Assembly (NCBI GenBank): GCA_015057555.1
Contig: SVEC01000020.1
Location: 1 to 56,653 of the forward strand
From: Lachnospiraceae bacterium
Lineage (GTDB): Bacteria > Bacillota > Clostridia > Lachnospirales > Lachnospiraceae
DNA: 56,653 bases
Reading direction: 5' to 3'
Shown: positions 37,824 to 46,950 of the stretch, piece by piece
Layout of the letters: each line of letters begins with the position of its first letter
Numbering within the stretch: the first letter of the stretch is position 1
Made by a program: the position numbers and the translations under genes
The notes under the pieces: generated by a model
Seen by the model: the letters and a program-made list of their open reading frames with translations, nothing else
Told to the model about the DNA's origin: nothing
The model's database searches: none

Positions 37824-40268
37824 TTATTTTTGTGTTTTGAAGACTACATTTTTATCCTCTACCTTAATACTAACCTTGTCACCTACGGCTACATTTCCAG
37901 ATAGGATTTCCTCTGCCAGCTTATCCTCGATTTCGCTTTGAATAGTTCTCTTAAGAGGTCTTGCTCCGTACTTTTTATCATAGCCCTTGTCAAATACAAA
38001 GTTCTTTAAGGTATCACCATAGGTAATGGTAATATTCATCTGCTTCTTAACTCTATTCTTCAGCTCTCTAAGCATAATGCCTGTTATTTCCTTCACATTA
38101 TCCTTATTAAGAGCTCTAAATACAATAATATCATCGATACGGTTAATGAACTCTGGCTTAAACATCTTCTTAACCTCTTCCATAACGCCTGTCTTCATAT
38201 CCTTATGGTCTGCATCCTCGTCAGCCACTGCTGAAAAGCCTAGCTTCTTAGGGTCCATTATTCTCTGAGCACCAGCATTACTAGTCATAATGATAATAGT
38301 ATTCTTAAAATCCACCTTACGTCCCTGAGAGTCGGTAATATGTCCATCATCAAGTACCTGTAATAACATATTAAATACATCTGGATGAGCCTTCTCTATC
38401 TCGTCAAAAAGCACCACTGAGTATGGATTCTTTCTAACTCTCTCACTAAGCTGTCCACCCTCCTCAAAGCCTACATAGCCTGGAGGCGAACCAATCATCT
38501 TAGACACGCTGTGCTTCTCCATATACTCTGACATATCAACTCTAATCATAGCATTTTCGTCACCGAAAACTGCCTCAGCAAGAGCCTTTGAAAGCTCTGT
38601 CTTACCTACACCAGTAGGTCCCAAAAACAAGAATGAACCGATAGGTCTCTTAGGATCCTTAAGTCCAACTCGACCTCTTCTAATAGCCTTCGAAACTGCG
38701 TCCACAGCCTCCTGCTGACCTACCACACGCTTGTGAAGTGTATCCTCTAGCTTGAGTAATCTGGTAGACTCTGCCTGAGTAAGCTTGCTTACAGGAACCT
38801 TGGTCCATACTGACACTACCTGTGCCACATCATCATCATTTATTGATAATAAAATATTGTTAGTTTCGTTAACCTTATTTCTAGCCTTTTCAAGCTTTTT
38901 TACCACCTGGTCATACTGCTTCTTCAGCTCCTTCGCCTTAGGAATATCCCCCTCGGAAAGTGCATCCTCCAGTTCCTGCCCTAAGAAATCGTATTCATCC
39001 TCCAGCTTCACCAGCGACTTATCCTTGGTAAATAATCCTAACTTCTTTCTAGATGAAGCCTCATCTAGAAGGTCTATAGCCTTATCCGGAAGGAATCTAT
39101 CGTTAATGTATCTTATAGCATAGTCAACTGCTGCCTCTATGGCATTATCCTCTATAACCACAGCATGATGCTGCTCATACTTTTCTCTTAGGCCCTTAAG
39201 AATATCTATAGCCTCTTCTCTAGTTGGCTCCTCCACTGTTACTGGCTGAAATCTTCTCTCTAATGCGGCATCCTTTTGGATATATTTTCTGTACTCGTTA
39301 GAGGTTGTGGCACCAATCATCTGCACCTCTCCTCGAGAAAGTGCCGGCTTAAGTATATTTGAAGCATCAATGGCACCCTCTGCACCACCTGCTCCTATAA
39401 GGGTGTGAAGCTCATCTACAAAGAGAATAATATTACCAGCTGCTTTAACCTCAGCCATTACTCTCTTAATTCTCTCCTCAAACTCACCTCTGTACTTGGA
39501 GCCTGCCACCATAGCCGAAAGGTCTAGATTAACAATCTGCTTATCCTTAAGCTGCTCTGGTACATTTCCTGCAGCAATAAGCTGTGCTAAGCCCTCTACA
39601 ACTGCAGTCTTACCCACTCCTGGCTCACCAACCAAGCAAGGATTATTCTTCATGCGTCTGCAGAGAATCTGCATAACACGCTCTATCTCTCTACTTCTTC
39701 CTATAACAGGATCCATAGTTTTGCCCTGAGCCAGCTTAGTGAGATTACGACTATACTGGTCTAGGGTAGAAGCCTTATCGTTCTTCTTTGCAGTACCCTT
39801 AAGATTTGCTACAGCTCTTTTTACACCATCAGGTCTTACACCTGTAGCTGAGAGTGTATCCGCAAAAAGCTTCTGGATATTAATATTCATAGAGTTAAGC
39901 AGGCTTACTGCAATGGTATCTCTACTCCATATTATTCCTAGGAGAAGATGTGCTGTTCCAATCTCATTTCTTCCAGTCTTCTTTGCCTCTGCCTCACTTA
40001 TTGATAAAACGTCTTTAAGCTTCTCAGTGTATGAGCCTTCTCCTTTTTTTGTTCTTTTCTTTGCCTGAGCTGTATTAATTATATACTCTCTTACAACATT
40101 AGCCTTGGCACCATTCGCATTGAGAACCTCCCATGCAGCACCCTCATCTACCTCTATCAAGGCACACAAAAGATGCTCTGTTCCCACAAAGCTACTTCTC
40201 AAGGAATATGCAATATCGCAGGCTCTGTCCATTACCTCACGAGCCTGACTTGTAAATTCTAATTTCAT
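37824..40268 (-). CDS. clpC: ClpC-type ATP-dependent protease ATPase
   Basis: This AAA+ unfoldase feeds ClpP. The protein has 814 aa: two Clp N repeats (1-145), ATPase 1 with GEPGVGKTAV (about 217), a middle coiled region (about 410-480), and ATPase 2 with GPTGVGKTEL (about 550) and the downstream VDMSEYMEKHSVSKMIG. It overlaps the GntR gene by 4 bases. The Firmicutes partners ctsR, mcsA and mcsB, which usually precede clpC, are absent here. Confidence 0.94.
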   Translation of the reverse strand: MKLEFTSQAREVMDRACDIAYSLRSSFVGTEHLLCALIEVDEGAAWEVLNANGAKANVVREYIINTAQAKKRTKKGEGSYTEKLKDVLSISEAEAKKTGRNEIGTAHLLLGIIWSRDTIAVSLLNSMNINIQKLFADTLSATGVRPDGVKRAVANLKGTAKKNDKASTLDQYSRNLTKLAQGKTMDPVIGRSREIERVMQILCRRMKNNPCLVGEPGVGKTAVVEGLAQLIAAGNVPEQLKDKQIVNLDLSAMVAGSKYRGEFEERIKRVMAEVKAAGNIILFVDELHTLIGAGGAEGAIDASNILKPALSRGEVQMIGATTSNEYRKYIQKDAALERRFQPVTVEEPTREEAIDILKGLREKYEQHHAVVIEDNAIEAAVDYAIRYINDRFLPDKAIDLLDEASSRKKLGLFTKDKSLVKLEDEYDFLGQELEDALSEGDIPKAKELKKQYDQVVKKLEKARNKVNETNNILLSINDDDVAQVVSVWTKVPVSKLTQAESTRLLKLEDTLHKRVVGQQEAVDAVSKAIRRGRVGLKDPKRPIGSFLFLGPTGVGKTELSKALAEAVFGDENAMIRVDMSEYMEKHSVSKMIGSPPGYVGFEEGGQLSERVRKNPYSVVLFDEIEKAHPDVFNMLLQVLDDGHITDSQGRKVDFKNTIIIMTSNAGAQRIMDPKKLGFSAVADEDADHKDMKTGVMEEVKKMFKPEFINRIDDIIVFRALNKDNVKEITGIMLRELKNRVKKQMNITITYGDTLKNFVFDKGYDKKYGARPLKRTIQSEIEDKLAEEILSGNVAVGDKVSIKVEDKNVVFKTQK

Positions 40269-40657
40269 AGATTACCTCCATTTTTGTCACCGAATTCTTT
40301 ATACATGTCTGTGATAATCTGATGCATCTCAGCAAGACTTATATCCTTACAAATGGCTTCCGCCACCATCATACGCATACCTAAATTCATAGTTTCCATA
40401 CTTTTTGGTCTAGTCTCCATGGAAACACTTACCACTGCACCTCGTCTTCTGTCCAAAGTAAGGTAGCCATCGTCCTTTAGTATGGCATAGGCCTTATTTA
40501 CCGTATGCATATTTACACCCAAATCCTCAGCAAGCTGTCTCACTGATGGCAAGGATTCGCCGTGCTTTATCTGTTCCTGTGCAATTCCTATTACTATTTG
40601 ATTTCTTAGCTGCATATAAATGGCTTCAGAGCTATTAAAATCAATGTGTATAATCAT
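40265..40657 (-). CDS. GntR-family (YtrA-type) repressor next to clpC
   Basis: The protein has 130 aa. An N-terminal GntR winged helix is visible: IYMQLRNQIVIGIAQ, SLPSVRQLAEDLGVN and VNKAYAILKDDGYL with the RRRGAVVSV wing (about 10-80). A short helical C-terminal part follows instead of a ligand domain, as in the small YtrA subfamily. It overlaps clpC by 4 bases (ATGA) and would be made with it, so it may control clpC in place of CtsR. Its effector is unknown. Only 38 bases separate it from purD upstream. Confidence 0.88.
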   Translation of the reverse strand: MIIHIDFNSSEAIYMQLRNQIVIGIAQEQIKHGESLPSVRQLAEDLGVNMHTVNKAYAILKDDGYLTLDRRRGAVVSVSMETRPKSMETMNLGMRMMVAEAICKDISLAEMHQIITDMYKEFGDKNGGNL

Positions 40658-40695
40658 GCCAAACCTTCTTCCTGCTACATTAAAGCTACTAATAA

Positions 40696-41970
40696 TTATT
40701 TTGCATCATCTATAGCTTTACCAATATCATTTCTCATATACTTATTTTCAAAGCTTACCCACTTTGTAGCTTCGTATGCATTGGCTCTAGCCTTCACTAA
40801 ATCCTCCCCCTTAGCTGTTATACCAAGAACTCGACCTCCGTTAGTCACAACCTTACCATCACTCAGCTTAGTTCCGGCGTGGAAGCAGTAGTAACCATCC
40901 TTATCCTTAAATGTATCAAGTCCCTCAATTGCAAAGCCCTTCTCATAAACCTCTGGATATCCATTAGATGCAAGAATTACACAAACTGCTGCCTTATCCT
41001 CAAACTCAAGCTCTACATCAGCAAGTGTGCCATCTATACAAGCATCAAGTACATCTATAAGGTCATTCTTCATACGCGGAAGCACTACCTGAGCCTCAGG
41101 GTCACCAAAACGTGCATTGTACTCAAGCACCTTTGGACCATCCTCTGTAAGCATAAGTCCACAGAAAAGTATACCCTTAAATGGTCTTCCCTCTGCCTTC
41201 ATAGCATCAATAGTTGCCTGATATACATACTTCTTACAGAACTCATCTACCTCATCAGTGTAGAATGGGCTTGGTGAAAATGTTCCCATACCACCTGTAT
41301 TAAGACCCTGGTCATTATCCTTAGCTCTCTTATGGTCCTGAGCAGAAGCCATAGGCTTAATTGTCTCACCATCACAGAAGCAAAGCACTGACACCTCTCT
41401 ACCAGTCATAAACTCCTCGATAACAATTCTGTCACCAGCAGTACCAAACTGCTTATCAAGCATAAGAGTCTTAACACCCTCCTTTGCCTCCTCAAGATTG
41501 TTACAGATAAGAACTCCCTTACCAAGAGCAAGACCATCAGCCTTAAGAACTATAGGCATTTTAGCTGTCTCCAGATAAGCAAGTGCCGCATCAGCATTGT
41601 CAAAGGTCTCATAGGCTGCTGATGGTATATTATACTTCTTCATAAGGTCCTTGGAGAATGCCTTTGAACCCTCAATAATAGCTGCATTCTTTACAGGACC
41701 AAAAGCTCTAAGTCCAGCCTTTGCAAACTCATCTGCCACACCTGCAACAAGTGGGTCATCTGGTGCAATAATTGTTAAATCTATGTCATTCTCCTTAGCA
41801 AACGCAACCAACTTAGGTGCATCCATAACTGATATATCTACACATTCAGCTATCTCACCAATACCTGCATTACCAGGTGCTGCATAAAGCTTAGTTACTC
41901 TCTTGCTCTCCTTACATTTCCATGCGATAGCGTGCTCTCTTCCGCCGCCTCCAACTATAAGTACCTTCAT
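40696..41970 (-). CDS. purD: Phosphoribosylamine-glycine ligase
   Basis: This enzyme of purine synthesis joins glycine to phosphoribosylamine with ATP. At 424 aa it has the usual length. The N-terminal VGGGGREHAIAWK, the ATP-grasp core (VLKADGLALGKGVLIC, about 140-155) and the metal-binding VLEYNARFGDPEAQVVLPR (about 285) are present. It is the last gene of purM-purN-purD and has AAGGAGG before its ATG. Confidence 0.96.
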   Translation of the reverse strand: MKVLIVGGGGREHAIAWKCKESKRVTKLYAAPGNAGIGEIAECVDISVMDAPKLVAFAKENDIDLTIIAPDDPLVAGVADEFAKAGLRAFGPVKNAAIIEGSKAFSKDLMKKYNIPSAAYETFDNADAALAYLETAKMPIVLKADGLALGKGVLICNNLEEAKEGVKTLMLDKQFGTAGDRIVIEEFMTGREVSVLCFCDGETIKPMASAQDHKRAKDNDQGLNTGGMGTFSPSPFYTDEVDEFCKKYVYQATIDAMKAEGRPFKGILFCGLMLTEDGPKVLEYNARFGDPEAQVVLPRMKNDLIDVLDACIDGTLADVELEFEDKAAVCVILASNGYPEVYEKGFAIEGLDTFKDKDGYYCFHAGTKLSDGKVVTNGGRVLGITAKGEDLVKARANAYEATKWVSFENKYMRNDIGKAIDDAK

Positions 41971-42011
41971 TGTGATATCCTCCTTACATATGTGTTTCTT
42001 ATATTGTCACA

Positions 42012-42046
42012 AAGGCTGCCCGGGGGTTAGCTCCAAGACAGCCTGT
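42012..42046 (-). terminator. Weak hairpin after purN
   Basis: AGGCTG and CAGCCT bracket a GC-rich loop and are followed by TTTGTG on the minus strand. The T-run is short, so it may only attenuate transcription into purD. Confidence 0.35.
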
Positions 42047-42061
42047 ATATTTTATTAATCT

Positions 42062-42649
42062 TTACTTGTTAGCTATGTAGTTAATAGCCGCTGGAAGAAT
42101 CTTCCACTCAGCCTCCTCCATAACTCTGCGTTGAAGAATCTCCGGAGTATCCCCCTCTCGTACCTCAACTGCCTTCTGCATAATAATAGGACCTGTATCA
42201 GTTCCCTTATCCACATAATGAACTGTGGCTCCTGTAAGCTTAACACCTCTCTCAAGAGCTGCCTCATGAACCTTAAGTCCATAGTAGCCAGTTCCACAGA
42301 AGGATGGAATAAGCGACGGGTGAATATTAATAATTCTATTCTCGTACTCGTCTATCATCTTCTCTGGGATGACAACTAAAAATCCAGCAAGTACAATTAA
42401 ATCAGGCTTATAGCTGTTAACCTTATCTAGTAATCCATCATTAAATGCTGCTCTGTCCGGATAGTCCTTAGGAGAAACTACGCAAGCATCTATACCTGCT
42501 GTTTTAGCTCTCTCTAAAGAATAAACTCCGTAATTGTTACTGATTACTCCAACAATTTCTGCATTGGTTATATCACCATTTTTCACACTGTCAATTATGG
42601 CCTGTAGATTGGTTCCTCCACCGGAAACCATAACTAAAACTCTTAGCAT
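42062..42649 (-). CDS. purN: Phosphoribosylglycinamide formyltransferase
   Basis: It formylates GAR with 10-formyl-THF in purine synthesis. The protein has 195 aa with the N-terminal VLVMVSGGGTNLQAIID phosphate-binding loop and NIHPSLIPSF, holding the catalytic Asn and His (about 105-112). A later TGATVHYVDKGTDTGPII motif includes the catalytic Asp. Its start overlaps the purM end by 7 bases. Confidence 0.95.
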   Translation of the reverse strand: MLRVLVMVSGGGTNLQAIIDSVKNGDITNAEIVGVISNNYGVYSLERAKTAGIDACVVSPKDYPDRAAFNDGLLDKVNSYKPDLIVLAGFLVVIPEKMIDEYENRIINIHPSLIPSFCGTGYYGLKVHEAALERGVKLTGATVHYVDKGTDTGPIIMQKAVEVREGDTPEILQRRVMEEAEWKILPAAINYIANK

Positions 42650-43668
42650 AACTCTACTCCCTTTTCGCCAGCCTTAATATCTCCTACAATGTAAGCCTCC
42701 TCACCTGCTGTCTTTAATGCTGCCATAGTCTTATCCACATCTGCTGGGTCAACAACTATCATCATACCAATACCCATATTGTAGGTATTATACATCATCT
42801 GCTCCTCAATATTTCCAGTCTTAGCCATAAGCTTAAAGATAGCTGGCACTTCATAAGAATCCTTCTTAACTACAGCTGTAACACCCTCTGGAAGCATACG
42901 AGGAATATTCTCATAGAATCCACCACCGGTAATATGGCTACAGCCTTTTATTCTAACACCTGACTCCTTTACACTTCTAAGAGCCTTTACATATATCTTA
43001 GTTGGAGCCAGAAGAGTTTCACCAAGAGTCTTTCCCAGCTCATCATAATATGTATCAAGAGACTCCTTTGTCATGTCAAACACCTTACGAACCAAAGAGA
43101 AACCATTGCTGTGTACACCACTTGATGCCATACCGATAATTACATCACCTGGCTTAATATCAGCGCCTGTAATAAGATCCTTTCTCTCAACAACGCCAAC
43201 TGCAAAGCCTGCTACATCGTAATCATCCTCCGGCATAAGTCCTGGGTGCTCTGCAGTCTCTCCACCAATAAGAGCAGCATCTGACTGAACACATCCCTCT
43301 GCCACACCACTAACAATTGTTGCAATCTTCTCTGGGTAATTCTTACCACATGCTATATAGTCAAGGAAGAATAATGGCTCACCTCCGGCACATGCAATAT
43401 CATTAACACACATTGCAACCGCATCAATACCGATTGTATCATGCTTATCCATAATCATAGCAAGCTTAACCTTTGTTCCACAACCATCTGTACCTGAAAG
43501 TAAAACTGGCTCTTCCATATCCTTAATCTTCTTAAGGGAAAATGCACCTGAGAAGCCTCCGATATTAGTTAGAACCTCTGGTCTCATAGTCTTCTTGATG
43601 TGCTCCTTCATAAGCTCCACTGACTTGTAGCCTGCTTCAATATCAACTCCGGCATTCTTGTAATCCAT
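42643..43668 (-). CDS. purM: Phosphoribosylformylglycinamidine cyclo-ligase
   Basis: AIR synthetase closes the imidazole ring of purines. The protein has 341 aa with DYKNAGVDIEAG at the start, SGTDGCGTKVKLA (about 58-70) and ALIGGETAEHPG near 135 in the ATP site. It leads the purM-purN-purD operon, and AGGAGG precedes the ATG. No purine riboswitch was found in the short upstream region. Confidence 0.96.
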   Translation of the reverse strand: MDYKNAGVDIEAGYKSVELMKEHIKKTMRPEVLTNIGGFSGAFSLKKIKDMEEPVLLSGTDGCGTKVKLAMIMDKHDTIGIDAVAMCVNDIACAGGEPLFFLDYIACGKNYPEKIATIVSGVAEGCVQSDAALIGGETAEHPGLMPEDDYDVAGFAVGVVERKDLITGADIKPGDVIIGMASSGVHSNGFSLVRKVFDMTKESLDTYYDELGKTLGETLLAPTKIYVKALRSVKESGVRIKGCSHITGGGFYENIPRMLPEGVTAVVKKDSYEVPAIFKLMAKTGNIEEQMMYNTYNMGIGMMIVVDPADVDKTMAALKTAGEEAYIVGDIKAGEKGVELC

Positions 43669-43712
43669 ATAAAAAATCCTCCTGAATGTTTTGTATCATT
43701 TATACCTCATTT

Positions 43713-43741
43713 ATTATAGTGTATGTAGAACAAAAAGTAAA
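43713..43741 (-). promoter_or_regulatory. Sigma-A promoter of purM
   Basis: Reading the minus strand, TTTACT (43736-43741), a 17-base spacer and TATAAT (43713-43718) lie about 45 bases before the purM ATG. Confidence 0.65.
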
Positions 43742-43785
43742 CCTGAAAAATAGCCAAATTTATTAATATATCCTAGCCCTTTTTC

Positions 43786-43814
43786 TTGAAATCCGACAAG
43801 AAAAGTGATACTAT
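43786..43814 (+). promoter_or_regulatory. Sigma-A promoter of the GGDEF gene
   Basis: TTGAAA (43786-43791), a 17-base spacer and TACTAT (43809-43814) lie about 50 bases before the ATG at 43864. Confidence 0.65.
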
Positions 43815-43863
43815 ATTGCTTAGGTATACAAACCATTAGTTGGTTATACGGGGGGTAATAATT

Positions 43864-46185
43864 ATGGGTAACAAAAAAAGACTTAATATTGGCTTCTTCA
43901 CCTGTCATTTGGACAATGATTATGCCTATGAGGTATGCAAGGGTGTAGATTATGCAGCCAAGGAGTTGGATGTCAACTTAATAGTATTTCCAGGTATGTT
44001 TATGAATGCTTCATACAACGACCCTAAGAATGCTCGTTTTGACTACCAGTACAACTCTATTTTCTACTATGCATCTAAAAATACTCTTGATGCACTTATT
44101 GTTTCAATTGGCTCCATTGGCAGCTTCCTCTCTGAAAGTGATATGATTGCATTTCTTAAGAATTTCGACATTCCTATCATTACTATAGAGATTGAGGTTC
44201 CGGGATATCCTTGCGTTTACACAGAAGGAAAAACTGGTATGAGACTTGCTATTGAGCATCTCATCAAAGAGCATAATAAGACTAAAATCGGTTTTGTCAG
44301 CGGACGTAAAGAAAATGCAGACGCTAAAGACAGACTTAATACATATAAACAAGTGCTTACAGAGAACAATATCCCTGTTGATAAGGGTCGCATAGTTTAC
44401 GGAAACTTCTCTGAGTTCACAGAGGAGCTTGTGGATGACTTATTAGAAAGAAATCCAGACCTTGAAGCCATCGTATTTGCCAATGACCAGATGGCTATCG
44501 GTGGCTATGCAGCCATCAAGAAGAGAGGTCTTGAGATAGGTAAGGACATTCTTGTAACAGGATATGACGATTCACCAGCATCCATAGTTTTAGATCCTAT
44601 GCTTACCACTGTCCATAATAAGATTATGGATATGGGATATCATTCTGTGTACGAGGTTATTAATTTACTGCAGACCGGCAAAACCAATATAAGTGTACTT
44701 AACTCCAGCCTTATTGTTCGTTCCTCATGTGGCTGTGAAAACTATAGATTTAAGGGAATTGTAGATGCAGGGATATCCCTTGCTAAGACAGATGACACCT
44801 ATGAGCTTATTAATAATATCTTAGATTACCTATTTAAGGATTATAGCACAGCCTTTTACTACCTGGATTTAGTAAATTGTATTACCCCATTATTTCATCA
44901 GATTCTCGATCCTATAGTAGTAACCGGTGATTTGAATTTTGATATAGATGCCATTAAGCATATTATCTCAGATATACTTAATTCCCCTATAGTGCATTAC
45001 TTTAGCAGAGATAAAATCACCTATGCATTAAGAGAATTTAACAAGCTTTTAATCCATCTTGCAGCGGATGATTCAAAGCTTTCAAATTCCATTGCTAGCT
45101 TATTTAATAAGATATTATCCATACTTGTATTTGACACTTCAAATACTCTGTACAACACCATTCGTCAGCACAAATCCAATGTATGGTCATCTATATATAT
45201 TACCAGAGATACCCTTACAACCAGTGATGACGAGGAGGCATGCTTTAGACTTATTACAGAGAAGTTAGAGGATTCACATTTTATTAGCTCATACCTGTAT
45301 ATATATAACGAATCCGTTATGTTGCTTCCAAACGGTTCATGGAAGATTCCTAAGACCTTATATCTTCAGGTATGTGATAACAACGGTAAGGTTACATATC
45401 TTTCTGGAGACGAGAGACTTATCTCATCTGACGAGGTTTTCGATAACAAGTTCTCCCAGTCAGACAGAAGAAAGACTATGGTACTTTCTCCTCTGTTTAC
45501 AAACAATATCCAATACGGATTGTTCGTAGGTGAGATTGATGTGGCTCACTTTGGAAATATTTATCCTTCCACATTGCAGCTTTCCATCTCTCTCAACTTT
45601 ATATCTCTTATGAGACAACAGCTTTCAACTCAGAAAAAGCTGGCAATATCTGCATCAGAGCTTAACGAAAAAAATAAGCTGTTAAACCAGCTGTCTATTA
45701 CAGATTCTCTTACAGGAATCAACAACCGTCGTGGATTCTTAGACAGTGTAAGGTCTATTGTTAATTCACAATACAACGATGGCAAACGTGCTATGTTGGT
45801 ATTCGCAGATATGGATAATTTGAAGCAGGTTAATGATTTATTTGGTCACAAGAGTGGTGACTTTGCAATAAAGAGTATCGCAAACATTCTCAAGCAAAGC
45901 TTTAACGAGGATGATATTATAGGTCGTATTGGTGGTGACGAATTTGTTGCCTTCGCCTTCTTAGATGATCCAACAAGACCTAATATCATAAGAAATACTA
46001 TAGCTGATCTTTCCAGCAAGTTTAACGAAACCTGTGGAGAGCCATATTACATTGACATCAGCCTTGGTATAGGAACCTTTACCTGTTCTCCAACTCTTAA
46101 CATAGAGGAGGTTCTCCATCACGCAGATGCTGCATTGTACGAGAATAAAAAGAACAAGAGAGCTAGTGTGGTAAAGCCTAGCTAG
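43864..46185 (+). CDS. Sugar-binding-like sensor fused to diguanylate cyclase
   Basis: The protein has 773 aa, starting MGNKKRLNIGFF after GGGGGT; a longer start at 43840 lacks a ribosome site. The first 290 residues match the LacI-type periplasmic-binding fold (IVFANDQMAIGGYAAIK, VTGYDDSPAS) but have neither HTH nor signal peptide, so the sensor is cytoplasmic. A SSCGC end motif follows, then a helical middle region (about 300-600) and a GGDEF domain (about 610-770) with SITDSLTGINNRRGF and an intact IGGDEF at about 689. It should make c-di-GMP in response to a small ligand. No membrane helix is evident. Confidence 0.9.
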   Translation: MGNKKRLNIGFFTCHLDNDYAYEVCKGVDYAAKELDVNLIVFPGMFMNASYNDPKNARFDYQYNSIFYYASKNTLDALIVSIGSIGSFLSESDMIAFLKNFDIPIITIEIEVPGYPCVYTEGKTGMRLAIEHLIKEHNKTKIGFVSGRKENADAKDRLNTYKQVLTENNIPVDKGRIVYGNFSEFTEELVDDLLERNPDLEAIVFANDQMAIGGYAAIKKRGLEIGKDILVTGYDDSPASIVLDPMLTTVHNKIMDMGYHSVYEVINLLQTGKTNISVLNSSLIVRSSCGCENYRFKGIVDAGISLAKTDDTYELINNILDYLFKDYSTAFYYLDLVNCITPLFHQILDPIVVTGDLNFDIDAIKHIISDILNSPIVHYFSRDKITYALREFNKLLIHLAADDSKLSNSIASLFNKILSILVFDTSNTLYNTIRQHKSNVWSSIYITRDTLTTSDDEEACFRLITEKLEDSHFISSYLYIYNESVMLLPNGSWKIPKTLYLQVCDNNGKVTYLSGDERLISSDEVFDNKFSQSDRRKTMVLSPLFTNNIQYGLFVGEIDVAHFGNIYPSTLQLSISLNFISLMRQQLSTQKKLAISASELNEKNKLLNQLSITDSLTGINNRRGFLDSVRSIVNSQYNDGKRAMLVFADMDNLKQVNDLFGHKSGDFAIKSIANILKQSFNEDDIIGRIGGDEFVAFAFLDDPTRPNIIRNTIADLSSKFNETCGEPYYIDISLGIGTFTCSPTLNIEEVLHHADAALYENKKNKRASVVKPS

Positions 46186-46224
46186 CACAAAAATAAGACT
46201 CCCTAGGGAGTCTTATTTTTGTGC
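46185..46224. terminator. Palindromic bidirectional terminator
   Basis: A 40-base perfect palindrome (GCACAAAAATAAGACTCCCT and its complement) lies between the converging GGDEF and sirtuin genes. T5 follows the stem in both directions. Confidence 0.9.
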
Positions 46225-46225
46225 A

Positions 46226-46936
46226 CTATATGCTGGAGAAAACTTCTCCTATTTTTTTATTTATTACTATATCTGCGAATTTGTCTCTTGGGGTTGGAGC
46301 CATATTTATAACTACTAGGTAATCGCCCTTGAAATAGTCTATAAGTCCTGCCGCCGGATATACCGCCAAAGAGGTTCCTCCGATTATGAGCATATCTGCC
46401 TTGGAAATGTGATGGATAGTTCTACTTAGAGTTTCATTGTCTAAGCCTTCCTCGTAAAGAACTACATCCGGCCTTACAATGCCACCACACGTTTCACATC
46501 TTGGTACTCCAGGATTATTTAACACATAATCCAAACCATACTTCTTACCACAGGCTTCGCAATAATTTCTATGTACAGAGCCATGTAGCTCTAATACCTC
46601 CTTACTTCCTGCCGCCTGATGAAGACCATCGATATTCTGAGTAACCACGGCTTTTAGTTTTCCCTGTTGTTCTAGCTCTGCCAGCTTAATGTGTGCCTGA
46701 TTAGGCTTAGCATCCTGAAAAATCATCTTTTCCTTATAAAATTCAAAAAACTCTTCAGTCTTACTCACATAAAAGCTGTGACTAACCATAACCTCTGGTG
46801 GATATTTATATTTTTGATTATACAAGCCATCTACACTTCTAAAGTCTGGTATTCCACTTTCTGTTGAAACTCCAGCTCCACCAAAAAATACTATATAATT
46901 ACTTTTTCCTATAGCTTCTTTGAATTTAGCTTCCAA
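46226..46936 (-). CDS. NAD-dependent protein deacylase, Sir2 family
   Basis: The protein has 236 aa. NAD-binding motifs GGAGVSTESGIPDFRS (about 19-34) and TQNIDGLHQAAG are present, with the catalytic His in LELHGSVH (about 118), a zinc site of two CxxC pairs (CEACGKKY ... CETCGG), and GGTSLAVYPAA. It should remove acetyl or acyl groups from lysines. The start is TTG at 46936, supported by GAGGTG 6 bases away. It lies 14 bases after cdaR and is probably co-transcribed. Confidence 0.92.
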   Translation of the reverse strand: MEAKFKEAIGKSNYIVFFGGAGVSTESGIPDFRSVDGLYNQKYKYPPEVMVSHSFYVSKTEEFFEFYKEKMIFQDAKPNQAHIKLAELEQQGKLKAVVTQNIDGLHQAAGSKEVLELHGSVHRNYCEACGKKYGLDYVLNNPGVPRCETCGGIVRPDVVLYEEGLDNETLSRTIHHISKADMLIIGGTSLAVYPAAGLIDYFKGDYLVVINMAPTPRDKFADIVINKKIGEVFSSI

Positions 46937-46950
46937 AATATCACCTCTTG

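Noticed and set aside
43669..43860. Purine riboswitch upstream of purM
   Set aside because: The 170-base gap has promoters but no recognisable aptamer pattern.
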